A stretch of DNA of 64,000 nt from DASRHD01 sp035485575 (GTDB lineage: Bacteria; Verrucomicrobiota; Verrucomicrobiia; Opitutales; Opitutaceae): assembly GCA_035485575.1 (NCBI GenBank), contig DATHNW010000033.1, forward strand, positions 76,037 to 140,036. The letters are read 5' to 3'. A model generated the notes under the pieces. The model was not told the origin of the DNA and made no database searches. It saw nothing but the letters and a program-made list of their open reading frames with translations. Both the position numbers and the translations under genes were made by a program. How positions within the stretch are numbered: the stretch's first letter is position 1; every line of letters begins with the position of its first letter. This document shows, in pieces, positions 1-8,283 of the stretch.

Positions 1-114
1 GATCGACCTTCGGCCCGGGCTGCCATATCCCGGGCGGGGAATGCCGGCCCATTTCGCTCACATCTTGACACGATGATTTTTGACACACCAGCGGGAGCCG
101 GGCAGACTGGGAAA

Positions 115-756
115 ATGCCTGCCTACGCCCATCTTCGCCAGGATTACAGTCTGGCCGGTTTGTCCGAAAAGGATCTCGCGCGCGATCCCTTCCGCCAGTT
201 CGAAAAATGGTTTCAGGAGGCCGAGGCCGCGAAAATCCCCGAGCCCAATGCTATGATTCTCGCCACGGCCGGCCGCGACGGACGGCCGTCCACGCGCACG
301 CTGCTGCTCAAGGGACTCGATGGCCGCGGCTTCGTTTTCTACACCAGCTTTGAAAGCCGCAAGGGGCGCGAGCTCGAGGCCAGCCCGCGCGCCTCGTTGC
401 TTTTCCCCTGGATCGCACTCGAGCGGCAGGTCATCGTCGAGGGACCGGCCACCAAAGTCGCGCGCGAAGAAGCCGAGTCGTATTTCCACTCACGCCCACG
501 CCCGAGCCAGCTTGCCGCCTGGGCTTCGCCGCAGAGCACGATTCTCTCCGGGCGCGCCATTCTCGACGAAGCGATGAAAGCGCTCGAAAAAAAATACGCC
601 GGCGCGGAGGTGCCGCTGCCGTTGCATTGGGGCGGCTTTCGCGTCGCGCCGGAAACAGTTGAATTCTGGCAGGGCCGGCGCAACCGCCTGCACGACCGGC
701 TGCGTTATCGTCGCGAGAAAGATGGCGACTGGATCGTCGAGCGCCTTGCCCCATGA
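115..756 (+). CDS. pdxH: Pyridoxamine 5'-phosphate oxidase
   Basis: FMN-dependent enzyme that oxidises pyridoxamine/pyridoxine 5'-phosphate to pyridoxal 5'-phosphate, the last step of PLP synthesis and salvage; cytoplasmic dimer. The protein runs through the whole family pattern: AHLRQDY near the N-terminus, the FMN-binding segment with RTLLLKGLD and FYTSFESRKG, LLFPWIALERQV, YFHSRPRPSQ, and the C-terminal family signature EFWQGRRNRLHDR ending in ERLAP, as in E. coli PdxH. About 213 residues from the ATG at 115, close to the usual 218. An ATG at 73 in the same frame would add 14 residues with no family similarity; neither start has a convincing ribosome-binding site, so the start is uncertain but the function is not. 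Confidence 0.95.
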   Translation: MPAYAHLRQDYSLAGLSEKDLARDPFRQFEKWFQEAEAAKIPEPNAMILATAGRDGRPSTRTLLLKGLDGRGFVFYTSFESRKGRELEASPRASLLFPWIALERQVIVEGPATKVAREEAESYFHSRPRPSQLAAWASPQSTILSGRAILDEAMKALEKKYAGAEVPLPLHWGGFRVAPETVEFWQGRRNRLHDRLRYRREKDGDWIVERLAP

Positions 757-771
757 GCGTACCCCACGCCG

Positions 772-2361
772 ATGAAAAAAAAGCCCCCCAACAGGTCGAA
801 AGCCCGGCGCGCGTCCACCCGGCGTACGACACCGCCGCTGCTGCCTGATGCGCTGCTCGCCCAGGCGCTGCGCGGCTTGGGCGAGGGTGCCTTCCTGGCC
901 GAGCCCAAGGTCCGGGCCGACGGCCTGCGCGTGCTTTTCGCCAACGACCAGCTCTGCACAATAACCGGCTACCGCCTGCCCGAACTCACGGGCCGCGGCC
1001 ATGCGTTTTTGCACGCCGACCCCGCCGTTCTTGTGCGCCTGCGCCGCTGGCTGAGAAAGCTCCAGCCCGGTTTCACGCTTTCCGGAGAGGGTTATCTGGC
1101 CTGCAAATCCGGCGCTCCCATCTATGCCGCGTGGAGCTTCAGTCCTTTGTTTGATGCCCGTGGCCGCGCCGCCCATATCGTCGCCATCTATCGCGACATG
1201 ACCGACAAGCGCCGGCTGCAGGAGGCCCTCGTGCACGCCCAGCGCCTCGACGCGGTTGGCCGGCTCGCCGGCGGCGTCGCTCACGATTTCAATAATCTGC
1301 TCTCCGTCATCAACGGCTACTGTGAGATCCTCGCCGCGCGCCTGCCCATCCATGATCCGTCGCGGCGTGAAATCCATGAAATCCATGCCGCCGGCCAGAA
1401 AGCCGCGGTACTCGTGCGCCAGCTCCTCGCCTTCAGCCGCCGCCAGGAGCTCCACCCGCATGTGATCAACCTCAACCGCCTCGTGCGCGACCATGTTGCG
1501 ATCCTCGGCCGTTTTCTCGGCTCCGCCGGCAAGCTCCTGCTCGATCTCGCGCCCGACCTGCCCAATGTCCGCGCCGACCCGGCCCAGCTCCAGCAAGTGC
1601 TGCTCAATCTCACCCTCAATGCCCGTGACGCCCTGCGCGAGAACGGCCGCGTGACCATCAGCACCGCGCTGCGCGAGATCAAGCACAGCCTGAACCGCCG
1701 GATCACCGACACTCCCCCCGGCCGCTACGTCCTGCTCTCGGTCAACGACAACGGCATGGGCATGGACGCCGCCACGCAGGCGCAGCTGTTCGAGCCGTTT
1801 TTCACCACCAAGGACGCGGGCAAGGGCACCGGCCTCGGCCTCGCCATGGTCTACGGCGTCGTGCAGCAAAGCGGCGGCTATATCCGGGTGCACAGTGCGC
1901 CCGGCGTCGGCACCACGTTTGAAATTCTGCTGCCCGCCGTGCGCGAACGCGCCTCCGCCCTGTCCAACGGCCTCCCGGCGCTCCCGGCCACCCGCGGGCG
2001 CGAGCCGGTGCTCCTCGTCGAGGAGGACGATGTGGTGCGCAAAATGGTCGCCGGTATCCTCACGGCCGACGGCTACAAGGTCCTGGCCGCGCGCCATGCC
2101 GGTGAGGCCCTGCGCGAGGCGCGCCGCCGCGGCCCCGTGCAGCTCCTGGTCGCCCAGCTGGGCGATCCCGCCGGCGAGAACGAGAAGCTGGCCCGCACCC
2201 TCTATGCCACGCGGCCCACCCTCCGCGTCATCAGCACCGGCCGCCCGGCCGCCCGGCCGCTCGCCTGGCTCGCGCCGGAACACCAGACCTGCCTGGCCAA
2301 GCCCTTCGAGCTGAGCGCGCTCCTGCTGGCCATTCGCGCCCTGCTGGATGCCAAGCCTTAG
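772..2361 (+). CDS. PAS sensor histidine kinase with C-terminal degenerate receiver domain
   Basis: 529-residue hybrid kinase with no membrane segment, so probably a cytoplasmic sensor. Order: basic N-terminus, PAS domain at about 30-140, HisKA with phospho-acceptor His171 in GGVAHDFNNLLSVI, HATPase_c at about 270-390 (N box LTLNARDAL, NDNGMGMD, GKGTGLGLAMVYG), then a receiver-like domain from about 405. The receiver keeps its acidic pair (VEEDD), the conserved Ser/Thr (ISTG) and Lys (LAKPF), but where the phosphorylatable Asp should stand the sequence reads LLVAQLGDP, with Gln in its place. It is therefore probably a pseudo-receiver. No dedicated response regulator is adjacent. The gene starts 15 bp after pdxH and sixA follows closely on the same strand. 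The input signal cannot be read from the sequence. Confidence 0.9.
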   Translation: MKKKPPNRSKARRASTRRTTPPLLPDALLAQALRGLGEGAFLAEPKVRADGLRVLFANDQLCTITGYRLPELTGRGHAFLHADPAVLVRLRRWLRKLQPGFTLSGEGYLACKSGAPIYAAWSFSPLFDARGRAAHIVAIYRDMTDKRRLQEALVHAQRLDAVGRLAGGVAHDFNNLLSVINGYCEILAARLPIHDPSRREIHEIHAAGQKAAVLVRQLLAFSRRQELHPHVINLNRLVRDHVAILGRFLGSAGKLLLDLAPDLPNVRADPAQLQQVLLNLTLNARDALRENGRVTISTALREIKHSLNRRITDTPPGRYVLLSVNDNGMGMDAATQAQLFEPFFTTKDAGKGTGLGLAMVYGVVQQSGGYIRVHSAPGVGTTFEILLPAVRERASALSNGLPALPATRGREPVLLVEEDDVVRKMVAGILTADGYKVLAARHAGEALREARRRGPVQLLVAQLGDPAGENEKLARTLYATRPTLRVISTGRPAARPLAWLAPEHQTCLAKPFELSALLLAIRALLDAKP

Positions 2362-2399
2362 TCTCGACGGCCGGCACCGCCTCCGCCACAAACCTCGGC

Positions 2400-2900
2400 G
2401 TGCAGCTTTACCTCATCCGCCACGCCGACGCCGTTTCCGAGCGGGAAAACCCCCTGCGTCCGCTCAGCCCGCGCGGCCGGGCCGAGTGCGGCCGGCTCGT
2501 GGCCTTCTTTCAGCGCAACGGCGCACTGCATCCCGTGCAGTTCTGGCACAGCCCGCTCGTCCGTGCGTTTGAGACCGCGCGGCTCATCGCCGACGGGTTG
2601 AAGCTCGATGCCGCGCTCGTCGAGACGCCCGGGCTCATGCCCGGGGACGATCCGGTCAAGATCGCCACTCGTCTTGAAAATATGGATACAAATATGAGCC
2701 TGGCCCTGGTCGGACACGAGCCGCACCTGGCCGCGCTCGCCACGCTCCTCGTGCGCGGCAAGCTGCGCCCCGTGGGTTTCGAATTGAAAAAGGGCGCTGT
2801 CCTCGCCTTTGAGCCCTCCGGCGGTGTGCACAAGAAATCCGGCCGCCGCCGCTGGCATGCGCTCTGGCACGTGGAGCCCGCGTTGCTCGGCCCTGCTTAA
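2400..2900 (+). CDS. sixA: SixA-type phosphohistidine phosphatase
   Basis: Histidine-phosphatase superfamily (phosphoglycerate-mutase fold). In E. coli SixA removes phosphate from histidine residues of phosphorelay and phosphotransferase proteins. Visible signatures: RHADA at residues 7-11 with the nucleophilic His8, the second Arg in HSPLVRAFETA and the second catalytic histidine in LVGHEPHLAAL. 166 residues, the compact SixA size. The start is GTG at 2400, chosen because the first residues MQLYLIRH place the catalytic motif exactly where the family has it. It follows a histidine kinase by 38 bp on the same strand, which makes phosphorelay control a reasonable but unproven role. Confidence 0.85.
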   Translation: MQLYLIRHADAVSERENPLRPLSPRGRAECGRLVAFFQRNGALHPVQFWHSPLVRAFETARLIADGLKLDAALVETPGLMPGDDPVKIATRLENMDTNMSLALVGHEPHLAALATLLVRGKLRPVGFELKKGAVLAFEPSGGVHKKSGRRRWHALWHVEPALLGPA

Positions 2901-2949
2901 AGGCATTGCCCCGCCACGGCCGCGCCTGTTAACACCAGCTGCCTTCACC

Positions 2950-4266
2950 ATGGAAGTCTCCCAGCCGCCGTTCGGACGCCAGGGCCTGCGCACGCTGGCA
3001 GCCATTGTCTTTACCGACATCGTCGCCTTCTCCGCCCGCATGCAACGCGACGAGGTGAAGACCCTCGCCCTCGTCAATCGCGACTTCGCCGAGATGCGCC
3101 GGATGTGCGAGGCCCGCGGGGGCGCCGTGCTTAAGACCACCGGCGACGGGCTCCTGTGCTACTTTGCCAGCGCGGTCGAGGCCGTGGCCTGCGCCTTGGA
3201 GATGCAGCGGCATTTTGCCGGACTTGAGAAAAAAATCGCGCCTGACGATGTGCTCCAACACCGCGTCGGCATCCATCTCGGCGACGTGATGGTGCAGGAC
3301 CAGGACGTGATGGGTGACGGCGTCAACATCGCCGCGCGCCTGCAAGCCGAGGCCGAACCCGGCGGCATCTGCATCTCGCAGACCGTTTATGATGTGGTGA
3401 AAAACAAAATCGAATTGCAGGCCACCTACCTTGGCGCCCGCGAATTGAAGAATATCGCCCATGCCGTGCCGATTTACCACATCCTGATTGAGGCCCAGGC
3501 CCTCGGGGCAACGGCATCGCCCGCCGCCGCTGTCAAAAAATCCCAGCGTCTGGCCGTCCCGATTCTCGTCAGCGCAGTTGTTATCTTGCTCGCCGCGGGT
3601 GCGGCTTTGAGCCTGCGCAAAAAAAACCCGCCCGCCGCGCCGGTCCAGGTTCCTGTTTCCACATTAGCCCCCGCGCATCCGCCGGCGGCAGAAACGGCCA
3701 AGGCCGAAAGCCCAAACCCGGCCCATCCCACCGCCGCTTCCGCCCCCGCCGAACATGAAACCAAGGCCCTGGCCGCACGCCATGAATTCATGCAGGAGAT
3801 TCGGGAACCCTACCTGCTCCGCTATGACTACGATGGCCTGCTGCAGGCCATCCAGGCCGGGAAGGTGAAGGTTGACATGGCCAATCCAGCGCAAGTCCGC
3901 CGGAGCATTGAGCACATGTCGGAGATGAAGTCCTGGTTCCTCGAGCGCCTTTCCCATTTTACACCGGCCCAGCCGCTCACCGTGCCGCGCTTTGGCAGCG
4001 GCGGGGAAAGCGATTATAAAATCTACGGCGCGCCGTCTGGAAAAATTGCCGTCATTTCCGACGGTGTGCCCGCGGCCAGCGCCTTGTCCGACCTGAAACC
4101 GGCCTTTCTCAGCCTGGTTTTGCTGGCCGCCATCCGGAATGATCCCGGTCTTCCGAGCGACGTGCTCCTCGGCGCATCTGCCTTCGCGCGCTTCTACAAT
4201 CTTCCGGAAATGGAGAACGAGTTGCGGCCGATCGGCAACGGCAGCAAACGCACGGCCAAACCGTGA
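2950..4266 (+). CDS. Class III adenylate/guanylate cyclase with membrane anchor
   Basis: 438-residue protein with an N-terminal class III nucleotidyl cyclase domain (about 15-180): IVFTDIVAFSARMQ with a metal-binding Asp, GGAVLKTTGDGLLCYF with the second metal-binding Asp, HRVGIHLGDV, and DGVNIAARLQ. It should make cAMP (or cGMP) from the nucleoside triphosphate. A single hydrophobic segment follows at about 198-218 (VPILVSAVVILLAAGAALSL), then a Pro/Ala-rich linker and a C-terminal region of about 200 residues with no recognised domain, presumably on the other side of the membrane. This order, cyclase before the membrane span, is usual in proteobacterial and verrucomicrobial CHASE-less cyclases. 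The start at ATG 2950 was preferred over in-frame upstream codons that lie inside sixA. Confidence 0.85.
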   Translation: MEVSQPPFGRQGLRTLAAIVFTDIVAFSARMQRDEVKTLALVNRDFAEMRRMCEARGGAVLKTTGDGLLCYFASAVEAVACALEMQRHFAGLEKKIAPDDVLQHRVGIHLGDVMVQDQDVMGDGVNIAARLQAEAEPGGICISQTVYDVVKNKIELQATYLGARELKNIAHAVPIYHILIEAQALGATASPAAAVKKSQRLAVPILVSAVVILLAAGAALSLRKKNPPAAPVQVPVSTLAPAHPPAAETAKAESPNPAHPTAASAPAEHETKALAARHEFMQEIREPYLLRYDYDGLLQAIQAGKVKVDMANPAQVRRSIEHMSEMKSWFLERLSHFTPAQPLTVPRFGSGGESDYKIYGAPSGKIAVISDGVPAASALSDLKPAFLSLVLLAAIRNDPGLPSDVLLGASAFARFYNLPEMENELRPIGNGSKRTAKP

Positions 4267-4334
4267 GCACCGCCCGCTTTTCCAGCCTTCATGTGCTCCT
4301 GGGAATGTTGAAACCATTGGGTCGGCCGGCCTGG

Positions 4335-4355
4335 GGGAAAAGTTGAGCTTTTCCC
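4335..4355. terminator. Perfect 8-bp hairpin between cyclase and lipoate ligase genes
   Basis: GGGAAAAG (4335-4342) and CTTTTCCC (4348-4355) pair perfectly around a 5-base loop. There is no long T-run after the stem, so it may be a weak terminator or only a structured leader of the downstream gene. Confidence 0.3.
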
Positions 4356-4395
4356 GCGGGTGCGTTCATTTGCCTGCCTCGGTTACACTGCCTAC

Positions 4396-5103
4396 ATGAC
4401 CCTGCACCTGCTTCCCACGCGCACCGGCAACGCCGCCGAGAACATGGCGCTGGATTTCCTGCTGCTGCAGCGCTACCCCCAGGCACAGGCAGCGCGCTTC
4501 CGGCATTATGGGTGGCGCGCACCGGCCTTCACCTTCGGCCTCAGCCAGCCGCTGGAGTTCGTGCGTGCACAGCTGCCCGCCGGGGAGCATTTCGACCTTT
4601 GCCGGCGACCAACCGGCGGCGGCGTGGTGGATCACCGCGAGGACTGGACTTATGCGCTCATCATCCCGCGTGGCCATCCGCTCGAGGCCGAGCGCGCGAC
4701 CCAGTCCTACCGCACTGTGCATGCCTGCCTCGCCGAGGCGCTCCGTGCGCTTGGCTCGCCAGTCGTGCTCAAGGAGCGCCGCGATGAGGAAACAGCCGGC
4801 GCGGCGCCCGGCGTCTGCTTTCAGCGCCCGGAGATATTCGACGTGCTCAATGAAAGCACCGGCGCGAAGATCGCCGGCGCCGCGCAAAAACGGAACAAAA
4901 ACGGTCTGCTTCTGCAGGGCTCCATCTGGAAACCGGCCGCCGGTCCGGTGGACTGGGAGGCCTTTGCGGAAAAGTTCTCCGCCAGCCTGGCCAAGGCGCT
5001 CGGCGACGAACCGGTGCCGGCGCCATGGCCCGAGCTCGCCGATGGCGAGGTCGAGGCCTTGATCGAACAATACTCATCGCCCGAGTGGATGGAGTACCGC
5101 TGA
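4396..5103 (+). CDS. lplA: Lipoate-protein ligase A / LplA-LipB family acyltransferase
   Basis: 235-residue member of the biotin/lipoate A/B protein ligase family, which attaches lipoate (or octanoate) to the E2 and H proteins of 2-oxoacid dehydrogenase and glycine-cleavage complexes. Family signatures seen: N-terminal NMALDFLLLQ, the RRPTGGGVVDH loop, and KIAGAAQKRNKNGLLLQGS, where the catalytic lysine lies. It is shorter than two-domain E. coli LplA, lacking the accessory C-terminal domain, so a stand-alone octanoyltransferase (LipM/LipL-like) or partial ligase is an alternative. The start at 4396 was chosen over an upstream in-frame ATG at 4360, whose extension is not family-like. It ends 3 bp before the convergent methyltransferase gene. 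Confidence 0.8.
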   Translation: MTLHLLPTRTGNAAENMALDFLLLQRYPQAQAARFRHYGWRAPAFTFGLSQPLEFVRAQLPAGEHFDLCRRPTGGGVVDHREDWTYALIIPRGHPLEAERATQSYRTVHACLAEALRALGSPVVLKERRDEETAGAAPGVCFQRPEIFDVLNESTGAKIAGAAQKRNKNGLLLQGSIWKPAAGPVDWEAFAEKFSASLAKALGDEPVPAPWPELADGEVEALIEQYSSPEWMEYR

Positions 5104-5106
5104 ACG

Positions 5107-6357
5107 TTAGGCCCCGCGCTGCAGCGTGATCGCGCATTCGAGGTGCCGGGTCTGCGGAAACAGGTCGAACGGCTGCACCGCGCGCAATTCGTAGCCGGCG
5201 GCCAGGAAGTGACGCAGGTCCCGCATCTGCGTGGCCGGGTCGCACGACACGTAGACGACGGCGCGCGGGCCAAAGGCGAAAAGTTGCCGCAGAAAGCTCT
5301 CATCACAACCCTTGCGCGGCGGATCGATCACCACCGCCGTGTCGCCCGGGAAAAAATCGAGTCCGGCAAAGATCGCCGCTGCGTCGCCGGCGAGGAAGGT
5401 CGCGTTGGCAATGCCATTGGCTGTCGCATTCTCGCGCGCGAAAGCAACCGAGGTTTCGCTTATTTCCACGCCGGCTACGCGTTCGAACGAACCGGCCGCC
5501 GCCAAAGCGAAAAGGCCGCTGCCGCAGTAGGCGTCCACCAGCAGGCGCGCCCCGCTCGCCGCGGCTTGTCCTCCGACGTAGGCGGTGAACGCCGGCAGAA
5601 TGAACGGGTTGTTCTGGAAAAAATCCCGGGCGAGGAACCGCAGCTTCAGCGCGCCGACCTCTTCCGTGATGATCTCATCATAATCTGTCGTCACGATCCC
5701 GCCCGTCGCGCGCAGCAATAGCGTGGCTCCGCGCGAAAACTCCCCGGCGGTCGCGCGGACCTGCGTCGCGGCACGGACGACGGTAAGTTTTTCGTTGATG
5801 GCGTCGGTCGCAATCTCGCAGCGGGGAACGTCCACAATGTCGAACCGCGTGCCCTGGCGCAAAAATCCGATGGGCAAATCGCGATCCGGGCGAGGCGCAG
5901 CAAAATGTGGCGTGATTTTAGAACGGTAGCCGAACTCGCGCGGCGAACCAATGACCGGTGCGACCTCAAACACGATCCCGGCCAGATGCTCGAGCAGCTC
6001 CGCGACCTGCCGGCGTTTCCATTCCAGTTGTTCGGCATAGGCGAAATGCTGGTACTGACAGCCGCCGCAACGGCCGAAAAGCGCACAGCGCGGCGCCACC
6101 CGGTGCGACGAAGGTTGCAGCACGGCGACCAGGTCGGCCTCGGAAAAATTCTTGTGGTTGCGGAAGACCCGGGCGCGCACGCGCTCGCCCGGCAGCGCAA
6201 AGGGCACCATCACGACCCAGTTTTCGACCTTCACCCGCGCATTGGCGACGGTCACGCGGCCCAGGCCGAGCCCGAGGTTCGTGAGTGTGGATATCTCCAG
6301 CTCAATTTCCTCATGATAGGCAAAGGGGTGCTCGTTGAATTTTTTGCTTTTCACCAC
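5107..6357 (-). CDS. TrmA/RumA-family RNA (uracil-C5) methyltransferase
   Basis: SAM-dependent enzyme that makes 5-methyluridine in rRNA or tRNA. 416 residues: an N-terminal TRAM-like segment (LTNLGLGLGRVTV... VPFALPGERVRARV), a four-cysteine iron-sulfur motif beginning CALFGRCGGC with an upstream/downstream Cys set, the Rossmann motif LVDAYCGSGLFALAA, VIDPPRKGCD, and the catalytic cysteine in VVYVSCDPATQMRDL followed by HLEC near the end. The iron-sulfur cluster points to RlmD/RlmCD-like proteins rather than TrmA, but the target uridine cannot be fixed from sequence. The frame opens with GTG at 6357, just inside an imperfect inverted repeat that fills the gap to the divergent neighbour. Confidence 0.88.
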   Translation of the reverse strand: MVKSKKFNEHPFAYHEEIELEISTLTNLGLGLGRVTVANARVKVENWVVMVPFALPGERVRARVFRNHKNFSEADLVAVLQPSSHRVAPRCALFGRCGGCQYQHFAYAEQLEWKRRQVAELLEHLAGIVFEVAPVIGSPREFGYRSKITPHFAAPRPDRDLPIGFLRQGTRFDIVDVPRCEIATDAINEKLTVVRAATQVRATAGEFSRGATLLLRATGGIVTTDYDEIITEEVGALKLRFLARDFFQNNPFILPAFTAYVGGQAAASGARLLVDAYCGSGLFALAAAGSFERVAGVEISETSVAFARENATANGIANATFLAGDAAAIFAGLDFFPGDTAVVIDPPRKGCDESFLRQLFAFGPRAVVYVSCDPATQMRDLRHFLAAGYELRAVQPFDLFPQTRHLECAITLQRGA

Positions 6358-6361
6358 AAAG

Positions 6362-6423
6362 AGACAGAGGACACAGAGAAGGGTTTTAATCGAAAGAATA
6401 AATTCTCCGTGTCCTCCGCGCCT
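6362..6423. repeat. Imperfect inverted repeat of the CACAGAGG-type, intergenic
   Basis: Left arm AGACAGAGGACACAGAGAA (6362-6380) and right arm beginning TTCTCCGTGTCCTCC (6403-6417, extending to 6423) are inverted copies with a few mismatches around a 22-bp centre. It fills the gap between the divergent methyltransferase genes. It looks like a small dispersed palindromic element rather than a promoter; a related structure occurs at 46923-46974. Confidence 0.55.
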
Positions 6424-6443
6424 CCATGGTTCATAGGTTTCCC

Positions 6444-7253
6444 ATGCCCGCCGAAAAGATCACCAGCCTGCAGAATCCGCGCATAAAACAGCTCGTCAGG
6501 CTGCGCGACCGCCGGCCGCGCGATGAGGCGGGTGTGTTTCTCGTCGAGGGCTACCGTGAAATCCGCCGCGCGCTCGAAAAAAAGATTCCCCTGCGCGAAC
6601 TGTACTTTGCCCCTGAATGGTTTCTGGGTGAAAATGAGCCGGCACTCCTGGCGCAGGCTGAGGCGGCGGGCGCGCAGTTGTTCGAGCTGCCCCGCGAAAC
6701 CTTTGCCAAGGTCGCCTACCGCGAGCGGCCTGACGGCCTGCTCGCCGTGGCGCCGCAATGGCGGCGGACACTGGCGGACCTCGCGCTGCCGGAATCGCCG
6801 TTTCTGCTCGTGGTCGAAGGCATCGAAAAGCCGGGCAACCTTGGCACGATCCTGCGCAGCGCCGACGCCGCCGGCTGCCACGCCATCATCGTGTGCGACC
6901 CGGTGACCGACCTTTTCAATCCCAACGTCGTGCGCGCCTCGACCGGCGTGCTGTTTTCGGTGCCCTGCGTGGTGGAGGAAAATCCGCGCGTGCTCGCCTG
7001 GCTGCAGGAGAAAAAAATCCGCACCATCGCCACGACGCCTGCCGCCGCGACGCTTTACACCGCGGCCGATTTGCGCGGCCCGCTCGCCATCGTGATGGGC
7101 AGCGAGCAATACGGCCTGAGCGAATTCTGGCTGAAGAACGCCGGCCTGCCCGTGCGCATTCCGATGGCCGGGCAGGCCGATTCGCTCAACGTTGCGATGG
7201 CCACGATCATCGCCCTGTTCGAGGCCGTGCGGCAGCGGACGATCAAGCTTTGA
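6444..7253 (+). CDS. TrmH/SpoU-family RNA 2'-O-ribose methyltransferase
   Basis: 269-residue SPOUT enzyme transferring methyl groups from SAM to ribose 2'-OH of rRNA or tRNA. N-terminal RNA-binding substrate domain (ITSLQNPRIKQLVRLRDR, FLVEGYREIRRAL), then the three knotted-fold motifs: motif 1 KPGNLGTILRSADAAG, motif 2 IVMGSEQYGLS, motif 3 RIPMAGQADSLNVAMAT. The size and N-terminal domain fit the 23S rRNA (RlmB/TsnR-like) branch; the target base is not determinable here. The ATG at 6444 opens the family-like sequence MPAEKITSLQNP; an in-frame ATG at 6426 is embedded in the upstream repeat. Its last 11 bp overlap the end of the convergent oleD-like gene. Confidence 0.88.
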   Translation: MPAEKITSLQNPRIKQLVRLRDRRPRDEAGVFLVEGYREIRRALEKKIPLRELYFAPEWFLGENEPALLAQAEAAGAQLFELPRETFAKVAYRERPDGLLAVAPQWRRTLADLALPESPFLLVVEGIEKPGNLGTILRSADAAGCHAIIVCDPVTDLFNPNVVRASTGVLFSVPCVVEENPRVLAWLQEKKIRTIATTPAAATLYTAADLRGPLAIVMGSEQYGLSEFWLKNAGLPVRIPMAGQADSLNVAMATIIALFEAVRQRTIKL

Positions 7254-8283
7254 GCTTCAAGTCCGCCACCAGCTCAGCCGTGCCCTGCGCCATGCTCACG
7301 CGAGGCGTATAGCCGAGGTCGCGACGGGCGGCGCCCAGGTCGAACCAGTGGTCCTTGGCCAGTTCAGCGGCAATGAAGCGCGTCATCGGAGGTTCACCGC
7401 GCAGCGGCAGCACACGCCAGGCAAATTCGCACGCAGCGCCGAGAGCGGAGGCCGCACGCAGAGAGATGCGTTTGGTGACCGGCGGTTCGCCCAGCGCTCG
7501 CAGGAGATTGTTGATCCAGTCCCACAGCACCACCGGCTCGCCGTTGGTGATGAAATAAGCCCGGCCGGCTGCATGATTGCCTGGCCTGTCAGTCCTCAGT
7601 TGACGCGTTTGCAGCGCCTTTTCGGCGAGAAGGTGGGCATCAACGGCGTTTTCGACGTGCACCATGTCCACGCGGCTTTTGCCTTCTCCGACCATGCGCA
7701 GGCGGCCGGCGCGCGCACGCGCCAACACCCGCGGCACGAGATGCGGATCGCCGATGCCCCAGATAAGATGCGGACGAAGCGCAACCGTACGAAGACCTTC
7801 GGAATTGGCGGCCAGCACCTCGCGTTCGGCGATGGCCTTGGTCAACGGATAGGGACTGGGGCAATCCGTGGTGAGCGGGAGAGATTCATCGGCACCGGCC
7901 AAGTCCCGGCCATTGTAAACCACGCTCGGCGTGCTCGTATGAATGAAATTTTTCACGCCGTGCGCACGGCAACCGTCGAGGAGCGCACGCGTGCCGAGGA
8001 CATTGGCGCGGAAGAAATCGGCATAGCGTCCCCACACGTCGACCTTGGCCGCGGTGTGGAAAACAGTTTCGATTCCGGCGCAAGCCGCCCGCACGGCAGC
8101 GGCATCCGCGAGATCGGCAGAAATAAAGCGCACCCCGCGCGATGTCAGATCCGGGGCAGGCCGGCGCGCAACCACAGTAACGAGTCGGCCCTGCTCAAGC
8201 AGGCGTTCCACCAGCCGGCGGCCCAGAAAGCCGGTGCCGCCGGTGACCAGGACGGACGTCTTTTCGTTTTCCGGCATGTTCAT
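7243..8283 (-). CDS. oleD: OleD-like NAD(P)-dependent 2-alkyl-3-ketoalkanoate reductase (3-beta-HSD/SDR family)
   Basis: 346-residue extended short-chain dehydrogenase. Nucleotide-binding motif VTGGTGFLGRRLVERLL near the N-terminus, HTAAKVDVWG, and catalytic SPYPLTKAIAER with the YxxxK pair. OleD reduces the beta-keto acid made by the thiolase OleA to a 2-alkyl-3-hydroxy acid in head-to-head long-chain olefin synthesis. The assignment rests mostly on the neighbour: its ATG overlaps the stop of the oleC-like gene as ATGA, so the two are translationally coupled. By itself the protein could also be called a sterol-dehydrogenase-like or dihydroflavonol-reductase-like epimerase. oleA and oleB are not in the window. 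Confidence 0.72.
   Translation of the reverse strand: MNMPENEKTSVLVTGGTGFLGRRLVERLLEQGRLVTVVARRPAPDLTSRGVRFISADLADAAAVRAACAGIETVFHTAAKVDVWGRYADFFRANVLGTRALLDGCRAHGVKNFIHTSTPSVVYNGRDLAGADESLPLTTDCPSPYPLTKAIAEREVLAANSEGLRTVALRPHLIWGIGDPHLVPRVLARARAGRLRMVGEGKSRVDMVHVENAVDAHLLAEKALQTRQLRTDRPGNHAAGRAYFITNGEPVVLWDWINNLLRALGEPPVTKRISLRAASALGAACEFAWRVLPLRGEPPMTRFIAAELAKDHWFDLGAARRDLGYTPRVSMAQGTAELVADLKLKA

Noticed and set aside
490..2391. 633-codon open frame on the minus strand over pdxH, the histidine kinase and up to sixA
   Set aside because: Shadow frame in GC-rich DNA; no domain is recognisable and the plus-strand genes have clear motifs.
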